DNA from: Verrucomicrobiota bacterium
GTDB lineage: Bacteria; Verrucomicrobiota; Verrucomicrobiia; Chthoniobacterales; Terrimicrobiaceae
Direction of reading: 5' to 3'
Assembly: GCA_026398275.1 (NCBI GenBank)
Contig: JAPLTF010000045.1
Location: 1-39,170, forward strand
DNA length: 39,170 nt
Of this stretch, positions 18,945 to 27,114 are shown piece by piece. The notes beneath the pieces were generated by a model. It was not told the DNA's origin, did not search any database, and saw only the letters and a list, made by a program, of their open reading frames with translations. The translations under genes and the position numbers were made by a program. How positions within the stretch are numbered: position 1 is the stretch's first letter; each line of letters opens with the position of its first letter.

Positions 18945-20297
18945 ATGCCCAGCGTCCACATCAAAACCTACGGCTGCCAGATGAACGAGCGCGACTCCGA
19001 GCAGGTCGCGAAAATGCTGGGCGAGCGAGGCTACCGGATGACCGGCGTGGAGGCGGATGCGGATGTCATCCTGCTCAACACGTGCAGCGTCCGCGACATG
19101 GCCGAGCAGAAGGCGATCGGGAAGATGGGCATGCTGCGCAAGCTCCGGAAGGAGCGCCCGCATCTCGTCCTCGGCTACCTCGGCTGCATGGCGCAGGCGC
19201 GGGGCGAATCCCTCACAAAAACCTCCACGCATGTCGATCTGGTCGTGGGCACACAGAAATTCCACCGTGTGGCCGATTACGTGGACGACCTCCTCCGACG
19301 CCGCATCGAGGCCCGCATGGACGACGAGAGGCTTCCCATTGTCGATGTCGACGAGGAGGAGGGGTCGCAGTCCACAATCCGGGAGCAGGAACTCACCGCC
19401 GGGCAGTGCACGGCCTTCGTCTCCATCATGCAGGGCTGCAATATGCACTGTGCCTTTTGCATTGTTCCGCAAACCCGCGGAGAAGAGCGCGCGAGAATCA
19501 TTGAGGACATCGTCGCGGAGGTGAGGGGACTCGCTGATCGCGGGGTCCGCGAGGTCACGCTCCTGGGACAAATTGTGAATCTCTACGGACGCCATGAATT
19601 TCCGAAAACAGGCGGCCTCAGTCCTTTTGTTCAGCTTCTGGAGGCGGTCTGCGGGGTGGAGGGCATCGAGCGGGTGCGGTTTACATCGCCACATCCCATC
19701 GGATTCCGCGCGGATCTCATCGCTGCGTTCGGGCGCTTGCCGAAACTCGTCGAGCACGTTCATTTGCCCCTCCAGAGCGGCTCCAACAGGATTTTGAAAA
19801 TCATGCGCCGGGGGTATACTTCCGCGGCATTTGTTGATCTCGTCGGGAAGCTTCGCGCGGAGCGACCCGGCATTGCGATCACGACCGATATCATTGTGGG
19901 ATTCCCTGGGGAGACGGATGAGGATTATGCGGCGACGCGCTCGTTGGTCGATCAGGTCGGCTTCGACAATGCGTTCGTCTTCCGGTATTCGCCGCGACAG
20001 AACACGCCAGCGGCAACAATGGGCGAGCAGGTTTCCGAGGACGTGAAGGAATGGCGTAACAAGGATCTTCTCGAAGTGGTCAACCGCTATGTTGCCCGCC
20101 ACCTCGACGCGCTTGTTGGTCAGAACGTCGGGATTCTCTGCGAGGGCGCGAGCCGGAATAACTCCGAGCGTCTCTCCGGACGCACCCGCACAAACAAGAT
20201 CGTTGTTTTTGCGGGAGCCCCGCGCCTGATCGGCCGGCTCTTTGACGTGCGAATCGCACGTGCCAGCTCATCCACCCTGTATGGAGAAGTGGTTTGA
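18945..20297 (+). CDS. miaB: tRNA-2-methylthio-N6-dimethylallyladenosine synthase
   Basis: A 450-residue radical-SAM methylthiotransferase that adds a methylthio group to i6A37 in tRNAs reading UNN codons. The N-terminal MTTase domain has the three cysteines for the auxiliary 4Fe-4S cluster, C11, C47 and C81 (KTYGCQMNERDSE, LLNTCSVRD, GYLGCMAQ). The radical-SAM cluster motif is C165-x3-C169-x2-C172 (GCNMHCAFC). A C-terminal TRAM domain covers about 385-450 (GRTRTNKIVVF). GQIVNLYG replaces the more usual GQNVNAYG. The start at 18945 fits the family end (MPSVHIKTYGCQMN). It converges with the chemosensory operon. Confidence 0.96.
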   Translation: MPSVHIKTYGCQMNERDSEQVAKMLGERGYRMTGVEADADVILLNTCSVRDMAEQKAIGKMGMLRKLRKERPHLVLGYLGCMAQARGESLTKTSTHVDLVVGTQKFHRVADYVDDLLRRRIEARMDDERLPIVDVDEEEGSQSTIREQELTAGQCTAFVSIMQGCNMHCAFCIVPQTRGEERARIIEDIVAEVRGLADRGVREVTLLGQIVNLYGRHEFPKTGGLSPFVQLLEAVCGVEGIERVRFTSPHPIGFRADLIAAFGRLPKLVEHVHLPLQSGSNRILKIMRRGYTSAAFVDLVGKLRAERPGIAITTDIIVGFPGETDEDYAATRSLVDQVGFDNAFVFRYSPRQNTPAATMGEQVSEDVKEWRNKDLLEVVNRYVARHLDALVGQNVGILCEGASRNNSERLSGRTRTNKIVVFAGAPRLIGRLFDVRIARASSSTLYGEVV

Positions 20298-20299
20298 GG

Positions 20300-20313
20300 C
20301 CGCTTTAGAGCGG
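20300..20313. terminator. Short hairpin between converging genes
   Basis: CCGCT and AGCGG form a 5-bp stem with a TTAG loop right after the miaB stop, followed on the plus strand by TTTAAAT. It is short and its T-run is weak, so terminator function is uncertain. Confidence 0.35.
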
Positions 20314-20314
20314 T

Positions 20315-20413
20315 TTAAATAATATGGCGGGTCATGCAAGCTTCGCACATTTCGGTGCCGAAAACCTCGAAGAAGAGATTGAATGTTTCCTCGGTGCGGT
20401 CGTTGTTGCTCAT
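20315..20413 (-). CDS. Small CxxC protein, 32 residues, last gene of the chemosensory operon
   Basis: A short reading frame beginning [19 protein letters not shown] and ending [11 protein letters not shown]. Its ATG overlaps the stop of the hybrid kinase gene as ATGA, the same 4-bp coupling used by four other junctions in this operon. It ends 17 bp before the miaB stop. The only motif is CEAC (residues 23-26), which could bind metal or form a disulfide; the middle is amphipathic and acidic. There is no signal peptide or membrane segment. I do not recognise a family. The evidence that it is real is the coupling and the sensible composition. It may instead be chance. Confidence 0.5.
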   Translation of the reverse strand: MSNNDRTEETFNLFFEVFGTEMCEACMTRHII

Positions 20414-21603
20414 GGCGTTGCGGCTACCGGCAGGGTGAACGAGAACGTTGAGCCCTCACCGACCTGGCTCCGCACTGACATTTTGCCACCGTGGCCCTCG
20501 ACGATTTTGCGCGCAATGGCGAGGCCCAGCCCGGTGCTCTGTTCGCCGGCTGTTGCCTGGACGCTGGTCCTGCCAAAAGCCTTGAAGAGCTTCGGCAGAT
20601 CCTCCTCGGGAATCCCCTGGCCCTGGTCGGCGACCGAGACGGTCACCGCGCTTCCGGCGCGGGAGATCTGGATCGCGACGCGGGTGTCGGGATGGGAATA
20701 CTTGACCGCATTCCCGATCAGGTTGTTGAGGACCTGCTCGATCTTTCCGCGGTCGATCATGAGGGCAGGGAGGTTTTCGGTGTCTTGGAAATCGAGCTCG
20801 ATGCGTTTCTGGTGGGCGAGCACGCGGTTGCGCGAGACATTGTGGCGGGCGAGCTCGTTCAGGTCGGCCGGCGCGCAATCCAGATGGAGCTGGCCCGACT
20901 CGATCGTGGAGACGTCCAGCAGCTCGTTGATGAGGCTGAGCATGAACTCGCTGGTGGATTTGATCGTGGAGACGAAGTCGCGCTGGTCCTCGTTGAGAAC
21001 GGGAAACGCCTCGGTTTCGAGGAAGTCGCTGTAGGCGAGGATGACGCCGAGCGGGTTGCGCAGGTCGTGGGCCGCCATGCCGAGCAGGCGGTTTTTTTGC
21101 TCGTTGAGCGTCTCGAGGGCGGCGTTGCGGTCGAGGAGCTGCTTCTGGCTTTCCCGCAGCGCGCGCAGAGCCTCGTGAAGCTGGCGTCTGGCGAGACAGG
21201 CGTTCGCGTGATAGCGCACGCGGGCGATCAACTCGATGGGGTCCGGGAGCTTTACGATATAATCGTTGGCCCCCGCCTCGAAGGCGGCTTTTTTTACGAT
21301 TGGCTCGTCTTTGGCCGAAAGGACGATCACGGGAGTATCCTGCAATTCCGGGATTTTGCGGTAGGCTCTGACAAGATCGATCCCGTCCGTGTCCGGCATG
21401 ACGAGGTCCTGGAGGATGACCGAGGGGCAAATCTTTTTCGCCGTGACGACGGCGAGCGCCGCCTCCGCGCAATAGTGGAAGTCAAACCCCGGCTGGGATT
21501 GCAGAATGCGACGGATGGCCTCGCCGATAAGGGCCTGGTCATCGACGAGGAGGACCATCGCCGTGGAATTTTCGCCGTTCGGGACTGGGGATTGCTGGTT
21601 CAT
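20410..21603 (-). CDS. WspR-type receiver fused to a histidine kinase
   Basis: A 397-residue cytoplasmic protein. Residues 15-135 are a receiver with D21/D22, the phospho-acceptor D66 (ILQDLVMPD) and K118 (IVKLPD). A coiled-coil linker ([15 protein letters not shown]) leads into a HisKA domain with H179 ([11 protein letters not shown]) and a full HATPase domain: N-box [11 protein letters not shown] (293-303), G1 DQGQG (326-330), G2 TGLGLA (357-362). The receiver and linker closely resemble Pseudomonas WspR as I remember it ([33 protein letters not shown]), yet the GGDEF output is absent. From gene order it should receive phosphate from the CheA-like kinase and then control its own kinase activity; the next partner is unknown. 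The start at 21603 gives a 4-bp overlap with cheB; 21621 is also open. Confidence 0.9.
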   Translation of the reverse strand: MNQQSPVPNGENSTAMVLLVDDQALIGEAIRRILQSQPGFDFHYCAEAALAVVTAKKICPSVILQDLVMPDTDGIDLVRAYRKIPELQDTPVIVLSAKDEPIVKKAAFEAGANDYIVKLPDPIELIARVRYHANACLARRQLHEALRALRESQKQLLDRNAALETLNEQKNRLLGMAAHDLRNPLGVILAYSDFLETEAFPVLNEDQRDFVSTIKSTSEFMLSLINELLDVSTIESGQLHLDCAPADLNELARHNVSRNRVLAHQKRIELDFQDTENLPALMIDRGKIEQVLNNLIGNAVKYSHPDTRVAIQISRAGSAVTVSVADQGQGIPEEDLPKLFKAFGRTSVQATAGEQSTGLGLAIARKIVEGHGGKMSVRSQVGEGSTFSFTLPVAATP

Positions 21604-22616
21604 TTTCCGGTTGGTATCCATCGGTTGATTCTCGGGGCCATCGAGGAAAGGGGCAGGATTTCAGAAGCGAATTGAGCAGCCGCTTTGGGCATGCCGAAGA
21701 GAGCCGACGATTTTTCGTCCTGGGCGATGGTCAGAAACCCGGCGTCGCGCATGGCATGGAGCCCTGCGGCCCCGTCTTTTCCCATGCCGGTCAGGATGAT
21801 GCCCAAGGCCTTGCCTCGCCAGTTACGTGCGATGCTCGAAAAAAACACATCCACCGACGGTTGGTAGGCCAGCCCGCTAATCGTATGGTCGTATCGGAGG
21901 CGCGAGCACGAATGGGCCTCGATGTGGCCGTCCTTCCCCGCGAGATAGATGTGGCCGGGTTCGATGAGGTCGCCCTCAGCGACCAGCTTGAGAGGAACTT
22001 TGGCGAAGCCCTTCAGCCACGTGGCCAGGTCTTCGACAAAACGCACGTCGATATGCTGGACAATGACAATTGCCGCGCGGTCCAGCGGGGCGAGGCCGCC
22101 GAGGATTTCAGCGATTGCGGCGGGCCCACCGGCCGAGCACCCGATGGCCACCAGCGTGTCGGTGGCTCCGGCAACCCCGCAGGCGAGGGTCTCCGGGCGG
22201 CAGACCGGCGGTGGTTCAGGTTTGTTTTGTTCGGCGACGATCGCCCCGATCTGTGAGATTTTCTGGAGGAACTCCTTGCGGCTGGAGTCATTCGAAAGCG
22301 AAGGGGTTCTGATCACATCGAGCGCCCCCGCGCCCATGGCTTCGAATGCAAGCGCGCAGTTTCCGGCGATCGAGGCCGTGACGACGAGGATCCCGGTCGG
22401 GCAGGCGCTCATGATCTGCCTCGTGGTTTCGGCCCCGTTGATGCCCGGCATCACAAGGTCCATCAAAACCAGCTCCGGAGTATTCTCCCGGCAGAGCCTC
22501 AGCGCTTCGGGGCCGCTTCTGGCGGTCCACAGCACCCGGTGTTCGCGGGTCGAGTTAAGGGTCGAGGCGATGGCTTGTGTCGCAATGTCGAGGTCGTTGA
22601 CGATTCCTATTTTCAT
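21600..22616 (-). CDS. CheB-type chemoreceptor methylesterase (WspF-like)
   Basis: A 338-residue response regulator that demethylates (and deamidates) glutamyl residues of the chemoreceptor, resetting its sensitivity. The N-terminal receiver has phospho-acceptor D53 ([10 protein letters not shown]). The C-terminal methylesterase domain has the catalytic triad S161 (IGCSAGGP), H188 (IVQHID) and D281 ([10 protein letters not shown]). It overlaps cheA upstream and the receiver-kinase gene downstream by ATGA. In the wsp operon the gene at this position is wspF, whose loss locks the pathway on. Its position and domains fit that role here. Confidence 0.95.
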   Translation of the reverse strand: MKIGIVNDLDIATQAIASTLNSTREHRVLWTARSGPEALRLCRENTPELVLMDLVMPGINGAETTRQIMSACPTGILVVTASIAGNCALAFEAMGAGALDVIRTPSLSNDSSRKEFLQKISQIGAIVAEQNKPEPPPVCRPETLACGVAGATDTLVAIGCSAGGPAAIAEILGGLAPLDRAAIVIVQHIDVRFVEDLATWLKGFAKVPLKLVAEGDLIEPGHIYLAGKDGHIEAHSCSRLRYDHTISGLAYQPSVDVFFSSIARNWRGKALGIILTGMGKDGAAGLHAMRDAGFLTIAQDEKSSALFGMPKAAAQFASEILPLSSMAPRINRWIPTGK

Positions 22617-24805
22617 GGGGTTGATTCTTCTCCGAGCACATCCGCGACGGCGCGTGCGAGGCCCTCGTCCTGGAAGCTGCCTTTTGTCAGGTAGTAGTCG
22701 GCTCCGGCATCAAGCCCGCGGAGCCGGTCCTCCTCGCGGTCCTTGTAGGAAACAATGATGACCGGGGTATCGCGGAGCCGCGCGTCGTTTTTGATAAGGC
22801 GCGTGAGCTCGATGCCGTCCATGCGGGGCATGTCCACGTCGGTGACGACCGCAGCGAAACGCCCGGTTCGTGCCGCATTCCAGGCATCCATGCCGTCAAC
22901 CGCCACCTCGACCGCGTAGCCTAGCGAGGAGAGGAGTTTGCGTTCGAGTTCGCGGACGGTGAGAGAGTCGTCCACCACAAGGATCTGGCGTGCGGCTTTT
23001 TCGGGACCGGCGGACTTCGCCGCGATGCCGTGAATCTGCCCGCCGGCGGCCAGGCGCCGGACCGAGAGAAGAAAGTCCTCAACGTCGACCAGCAACATCG
23101 GCGAGCCATCCTCGGTGAGGGCGGTGGCTGCGATGTCGCGGACACGGCCGAGCCGCTTATCCAGAGGTTGAACCACGATTTCACCTTCACCGATAAACCG
23201 GGAAACGACAATTCCGAAATGCCCGTCAGCCGAGGAGAGCAGCAGGACGTTGACCTCTTCGTGTCCATCGCGATCCACTGGGCGGCCGAGGACCGCAGCC
23301 CCATCCACGATGCCGACGCGGCTTTGATCGATATGGATATACTGCGCCCCCTCTATGGATTCGATGTCTCCCGCCAACACCCTGAGGACCCGATCCACCC
23401 TGGCAAGCGGGATCGCATAGGGCTCGCCTGCAATCTCGAAAACGAGCGCCTTCATCACCGAAAGCGAAATCGGCAATTGGAGGAGGAAGGCCGTGCCCTG
23501 CCCGGGTTCGGATGAGATCCGGACCGTGCCGCGGGATTCCCTCACGGCGGATTGGACCACGTCGAGCCCGACGCCACGGCCGGAAATCTCCGTGACTTCG
23601 GAGCGCAGGGAGAAACCGGGGAGGAACAGGAATTCGAGGAGTTCTCCCACGGCCAGTTTTTCGGCGGTCCCGGCATCGGTAAGCCCCTTGGCAACCACGC
23701 GGGATCGCAGATCCGCAGGATCCACACCCCTTCCATCATCACTGACGCGAATCACCAGAAACCCCGCGCTGTGGGAGGCTTCGATAACGAGACGTCCAGC
23801 GGCGGGCTTGCCTGCGGCAGTGCGCTCCTGAGGGGATTCGATGCCGTGGTCGATGGCGTTTCGCACGAGATGCAGCAGGGGGGATTCGATGGAATCCAAC
23901 AAGTCACGGTCCACGTCCGTTCCCTCACCCCGGACCTCAAATGACACCTCGCGACCGAGGCAGCGGGCGGTGTCGCGTGCAGCCCGCCGGAGGGAGGACA
24001 CGATCGCGCCGAAAGGCCGCATCCGGCAGGCCAGAGCCTGGCCGTAAAGCCGCTGGGAGAGCTGGGCGGCATTCCTCTCAAAACGTTCAAATTCCGCAAG
24101 GCCCGTGAGAACGAGCCGGTCGCCCGATTCGATCATTGTCTGCAACTGCTGGAGGGAGGATGTGACATCGCCGCCGCCCGAGGCGGATGCGATCGTGTTT
24201 TCCAATGTTGCAGCCGTCTTCCGCTGGTGGCGGTGGAGACGCCAGAAGTCGTTCGAAAATGCGCAGATGCGCCTCGAAGCGACCAGGGATTCTCCGGCGC
24301 TTCCCAGCAATTGGTCGAGGCTTTCGGCTGCCACTCGCAGGGAGCGGGAGTCATCCTCTGCTTTTACGGTTGGGGCGGCGGATTCGGCGGCGGGGGCTGC
24401 CGCCACCGGTGCCGCAGAGGCTTCGTCCGGCGCTGCGGCTCCGGCCACAAAAACCTCCACCTCGTCCTGTATTTCGGCGGGAGATTCCGCCGAAGCGAGC
24501 CGGCTCAGGAGGTCCACCCCTCGAAGGAGGCGGTCAATCGCGGAACTGCCGAGAACCACCTCGCCTTTTTGGGCCGCGACAAAGGCGTCCTCCATGGCGT
24601 GGGCAACGAGCACAGCGCCCTCGAGCTCGATGATGCGGGCGGCTCCCTTCAAAGAATGGGCGGCGCGCATCAGGGATTCCAAAAGCAAGGGGTCGCCGGG
24701 GCGGATTTCCAGCGCCACGAGGCAATCGCTGAGGATCCGGCACTGCGTCTCGCTTTCCGCCAGAAAGAGTTCGCGCATCGAGAAGCTGCTGAGGTCGCCG
24801 TTCAT
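22613..24805 (-). CDS. Hybrid CheA histidine kinase with C-terminal receiver (WspE-like)
   Basis: A 730-residue chemosensory kinase. The domains in order are a P1 Hpt with phospho-histidine H50 (MRAAHSLKGAAR), an Ala/Pro-rich linker near 120-150 with no CheY/CheB-binding P2 domain, dimerisation and HATPase domains (HLVRNAIDHGIESP, SDDGRGVD, GRGVGLDVV), a CheW-like regulatory domain from about 450, and a C-terminal receiver with D656 (VVTDVDMPRMDG). The missing P2 and the fused receiver are the design of WspE and FrzE-like kinases, not of flagellar CheA. It should be activated by the MCP-CheW array and phosphorylate its own receiver, CheB and the receiver-kinase. The gene lies 4 nt after the second cheW. 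Confidence 0.96.
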   Translation of the reverse strand: MNGDLSSFSMRELFLAESETQCRILSDCLVALEIRPGDPLLLESLMRAAHSLKGAARIIELEGAVLVAHAMEDAFVAAQKGEVVLGSSAIDRLLRGVDLLSRLASAESPAEIQDEVEVFVAGAAAPDEASAAPVAAAPAAESAAPTVKAEDDSRSLRVAAESLDQLLGSAGESLVASRRICAFSNDFWRLHRHQRKTAATLENTIASASGGGDVTSSLQQLQTMIESGDRLVLTGLAEFERFERNAAQLSQRLYGQALACRMRPFGAIVSSLRRAARDTARCLGREVSFEVRGEGTDVDRDLLDSIESPLLHLVRNAIDHGIESPQERTAAGKPAAGRLVIEASHSAGFLVIRVSDDGRGVDPADLRSRVVAKGLTDAGTAEKLAVGELLEFLFLPGFSLRSEVTEISGRGVGLDVVQSAVRESRGTVRISSEPGQGTAFLLQLPISLSVMKALVFEIAGEPYAIPLARVDRVLRVLAGDIESIEGAQYIHIDQSRVGIVDGAAVLGRPVDRDGHEEVNVLLLSSADGHFGIVVSRFIGEGEIVVQPLDKRLGRVRDIAATALTEDGSPMLLVDVEDFLLSVRRLAAGGQIHGIAAKSAGPEKAARQILVVDDSLTVRELERKLLSSLGYAVEVAVDGMDAWNAARTGRFAAVVTDVDMPRMDGIELTRLIKNDARLRDTPVIIVSYKDREEDRLRGLDAGADYYLTKGSFQDEGLARAVADVLGEESTP

Positions 24806-24809
24806 AAGA

Positions 24810-25346
24810 TCATCGCGCCGCCGCGTCGAAGGCCCCGAAGAGAGAGCTCACGTCGAGCCATCCGACTCCCTGTCCGTCCCCGGATGCGAAGATTCCTTTG
24901 ACATGGGTGCGACCCGAAGCCTGCAGGGTTGAGGGAGTGGGCTGGAGGCTGGATTGAGTAAACGCCGACACGCCCTCGGCTTCGTCCACGCGGGCGGCCA
25001 CCCGCCAGCCCCCGTGGGCCAGCACAAGCAGCATCGGCCGGTCCGCAGAGGCTCCGGGCGCACAGCCGAGGACATCGGCCAATGAGAAGCACAGCGTGAC
25101 GGCTCCCCGCACGTTCACGACACCCGCGATAGACGCTCCACGGTGGGGCATCGAATGAATAACAGGAAGCGGAGCCGCGAGCTCCACGTAGGAGGGCTCG
25201 ATCCCGAATCGCTCGCTGCCGACGCGGAATACGAAGAGCATGAGGCGGCCCTCATGGTCGGATGAGGGGGGAGTCGCAGCGATTTCCGAGCGCCAGCGCT
25301 CGCGGTCAGCAGTCCCGGGTTCGCGTTCGAAAAATGCGGCATTCAT
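24810..25346 (-). CDS. CheW coupling protein (WspD-like)
   Basis: A 178-residue coupling protein that links chemoreceptor and kinase. After an N-terminal extension of about 35 residues comes the CheW fold, with LFVFRVGSERFGIEPSYVEL and the conserved core SIAGVVNVRGAVTLCFSLADVLG. Its place, between the CheR gene (4-bp overlap) and the kinase gene, is that of wspD, which also has an N-terminal extension. It is the second of two CheW proteins in the operon and presumably sits at a different place in the array. Confidence 0.93.
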   Translation of the reverse strand: MNAAFFEREPGTADRERWRSEIAATPPSSDHEGRLMLFVFRVGSERFGIEPSYVELAAPLPVIHSMPHRGASIAGVVNVRGAVTLCFSLADVLGCAPGASADRPMLLVLAHGGWRVAARVDEAEGVSAFTQSSLQPTPSTLQASGRTHVKGIFASGDGQGVGWLDVSSLFGAFDAAAR

Positions 25347-26665
25347 TGCGCGGGTGATTTGTTGGCGCGGCGGCGCAAATGGGAGGCCGCACGCCCATCC
25401 ATCTCCAGGAGGAGGGTGAGATGGGTGAGGGATTCATGGTGCGATGGATCGAGATACAGCGCCTTGCGGTAACACGCCTCAGCCAGGTCGCTGCGACCGA
25501 GTGCCCCGCTCACGACCCCGCGGAGGCAGAAGAAATCCGGATCCGCCGAGGCGGGCAGGCGATCGAGCATGGCGGCGGCCAATGCCTCTTCTCCGGCATC
25601 GGCGAGGGCGCGCGCCGCTTCGAGCGAATCGCCGGGTGGTTCCCTATGCACTGCACGGGACGGAGCAGTCAGCTTTTTTAAGGGCGTGCGGACGGGCGTT
25701 TCCTTGAGCTGGTTCCGGGATGCAGCCCCTTCAGGGGAAAATGTCTTTTTTCCTTTCACCCAGGGCGGCGCTGGCGCTTGCCCTGTGCTTTTGGATGCAG
25801 CCCCGTTGGGGCTTGAGCCATGACTCGGACGCGCGGGACGGCGGGAACTGACGGTCCAAGGCGGGGGAAGCGGCTCGATGGGTGCGGCATTTTTCACGCA
25901 GGCGAAGGCCATCGGGAGACCGGCGGTGGCGAAGCCGCATTGCAGTGCGAGAGGCGGTTCGACCGGTCCCAGAAAGAGAATCCCGTCATCGCTGAGCACG
26001 GCACGGAGGCGGGCAACGACAGCGCGCTGTGTCTCCCCGGTGAAATAGATCAGGGCGTTGCGGCAGAAGATCACATCGCTTTGCGGCAAGACCGAAGACG
26101 GGTCGGCAAGGTTGATCATCTGAAAATCGACCTGTTCACGGATCTCATCCGAAACCCGCCTCGCCCCGCCAGGAAGGCTCTCGAAATATTTTCCGAATTG
26201 CGATTCATCAAATCCTGACCGGAACGAGTTGCGCCGGTAGGTGGCGGCGCGCGCGGTGGCGAGAGATTTTTCGCTGATGTCCCCCGCGCGGACCTTGAAG
26301 CTTCCGGGTGCCAGTCCCGCTTCCAGCAGGCGCATCGCGATCGAGTAGGGTTCCTCTCCGGTGGCGCAAGGCAAAGAAAGAACCCTCAGGCAGGCGCCCG
26401 GATGGGCTGGACTCCATGCACTGACAACCCATTCGGCCAGCGCGTCGAAAGCTTCCATGTTGCGGAAAAACCAGGTCTCCGGAACGAGCGAGGACTCGAG
26501 GAGGGCTTTCCACTCGCTGGTGGAAGTGTCCAGTAATCGGTTCGGGTTCTGGCAGACATCGATCGCGCGGCGGATTTCTTTTCGCAGGGAAACCTCACCC
26601 GTTTGGGCGGCGTCAATGCCCGCATGCGAGCGCAGCATTTCCAGGATGGAATCCTCGGAGATCAT
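25343..26665 (-). CDS. CheR-type methyltransferase with TPR domain (WspC-like)
   Basis: A 440-residue chemoreceptor methyltransferase. The N-terminal helical domain (1-75) includes the conserved PETWFFRN. The S-adenosylmethionine-binding domain has LSLPCATGEEPYS (96-108), GDIS (128-131) and IFCRNALIYF (199-208). Residues 345-430 form a TPR-like helical part (FFCLRGVVSGALGRSDLAEACYRKALYLDP in overlapping segments). CheR fused to TPR is the WspC design; the tetratricopeptide part may dock the enzyme. The linker at about 282-316 is encoded by a dispersed nucleotide repeat. The start at 26665 overlaps the cheW stop by ATGA and is preferred to the open frame up to 26770. Confidence 0.94.
   Translation of the reverse strand: MISEDSILEMLRSHAGIDAAQTGEVSLRKEIRRAIDVCQNPNRLLDTSTSEWKALLESSLVPETWFFRNMEAFDALAEWVVSAWSPAHPGACLRVLSLPCATGEEPYSIAMRLLEAGLAPGSFKVRAGDISEKSLATARAATYRRNSFRSGFDESQFGKYFESLPGGARRVSDEIREQVDFQMINLADPSSVLPQSDVIFCRNALIYFTGETQRAVVARLRAVLSDDGILFLGPVEPPLALQCGFATAGLPMAFACVKNAAPIEPLPPPWTVSSRRPARPSHGSSPNGAASKSTGQAPAPPWVKGKKTFSPEGAASRNQLKETPVRTPLKKLTAPSRAVHREPPGDSLEAARALADAGEEALAAAMLDRLPASADPDFFCLRGVVSGALGRSDLAEACYRKALYLDPSHHESLTHLTLLLEMDGRAASHLRRRANKSPAQ
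25719..25822. repeat. Dispersed repeat, copy B, inside a coding region
   Basis: A second, uninterrupted copy of the repeat at 12061-12271. It has the same 28-base core (25761-25788 approximately) and the same closing AGCCCCGTTGGGGCT stem. It lies wholly within the CheR-TPR gene, where it is read in frame on the minus strand as a Pro/Ala/Ser-rich linker (GQAPAPPWVKGKK in its centre). Confidence 0.85.
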
Positions 26666-27114
26666 GCCTCCTCCGAAGTCAGGGCTTCCCAGACGTCCTC
26701 CGTGAGAACGGATGCCGTGTCGAGGCGTTGGATCCATCGATCCCCGAGGGCCGCAATGCGACCCGCGCATGGAAAAGAGACCGCGCGGGCACCAGGCTCG
26801 ACAAAATCGCTCTCCTCAAATGCCTGCACGCGCGTGACATTTCCGCCCAGCAGTCCGAGGACGCGATCGCGGCCGCCGATGGCGAGGCGCTGCAGGATGA
26901 TGCGCGTGGAGAAGCGGACAGGAGACGGAGTTCCGGCGAGAAGGATGCCGCAGTCAACGACCGGCACCGGGCTGCCGCGATAATTGAGGATCCCCGCGAC
27001 AGATCGGGGCGCACCCGGGGCGGATTTCAGCGAGGCGCAGGGAACGACCTCCACGACGGAAGCCGATGCGACCGCGTAGGTATCGGTGCCCGCATCCATC
27101 AGAACGTAGAGCAT
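26662..27114 (-). CDS. CheW coupling protein (WspB-like)
   Basis: A 150-residue CheW-domain protein, essentially the bare fold: an N-terminal strand ([15 protein letters not shown]), then SVAGILNYRGSPVPVVDCG in the conserved receptor-binding region, and a C-terminal helix. Its ATG overlaps the chemoreceptor stop (TGATG), and its stop overlaps the cheR start. The position directly after the receptor gene is that of wspB. It should couple receptor and kinase. Confidence 0.92.
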   Translation of the reverse strand: MLYVLMDAGTDTYAVASASVVEVVPCASLKSAPGAPRSVAGILNYRGSPVPVVDCGILLAGTPSPVRFSTRIILQRLAIGGRDRVLGLLGGNVTRVQAFEESDFVEPGARAVSFPCAGRIAALGDRWIQRLDTASVLTEDVWEALTSEEA

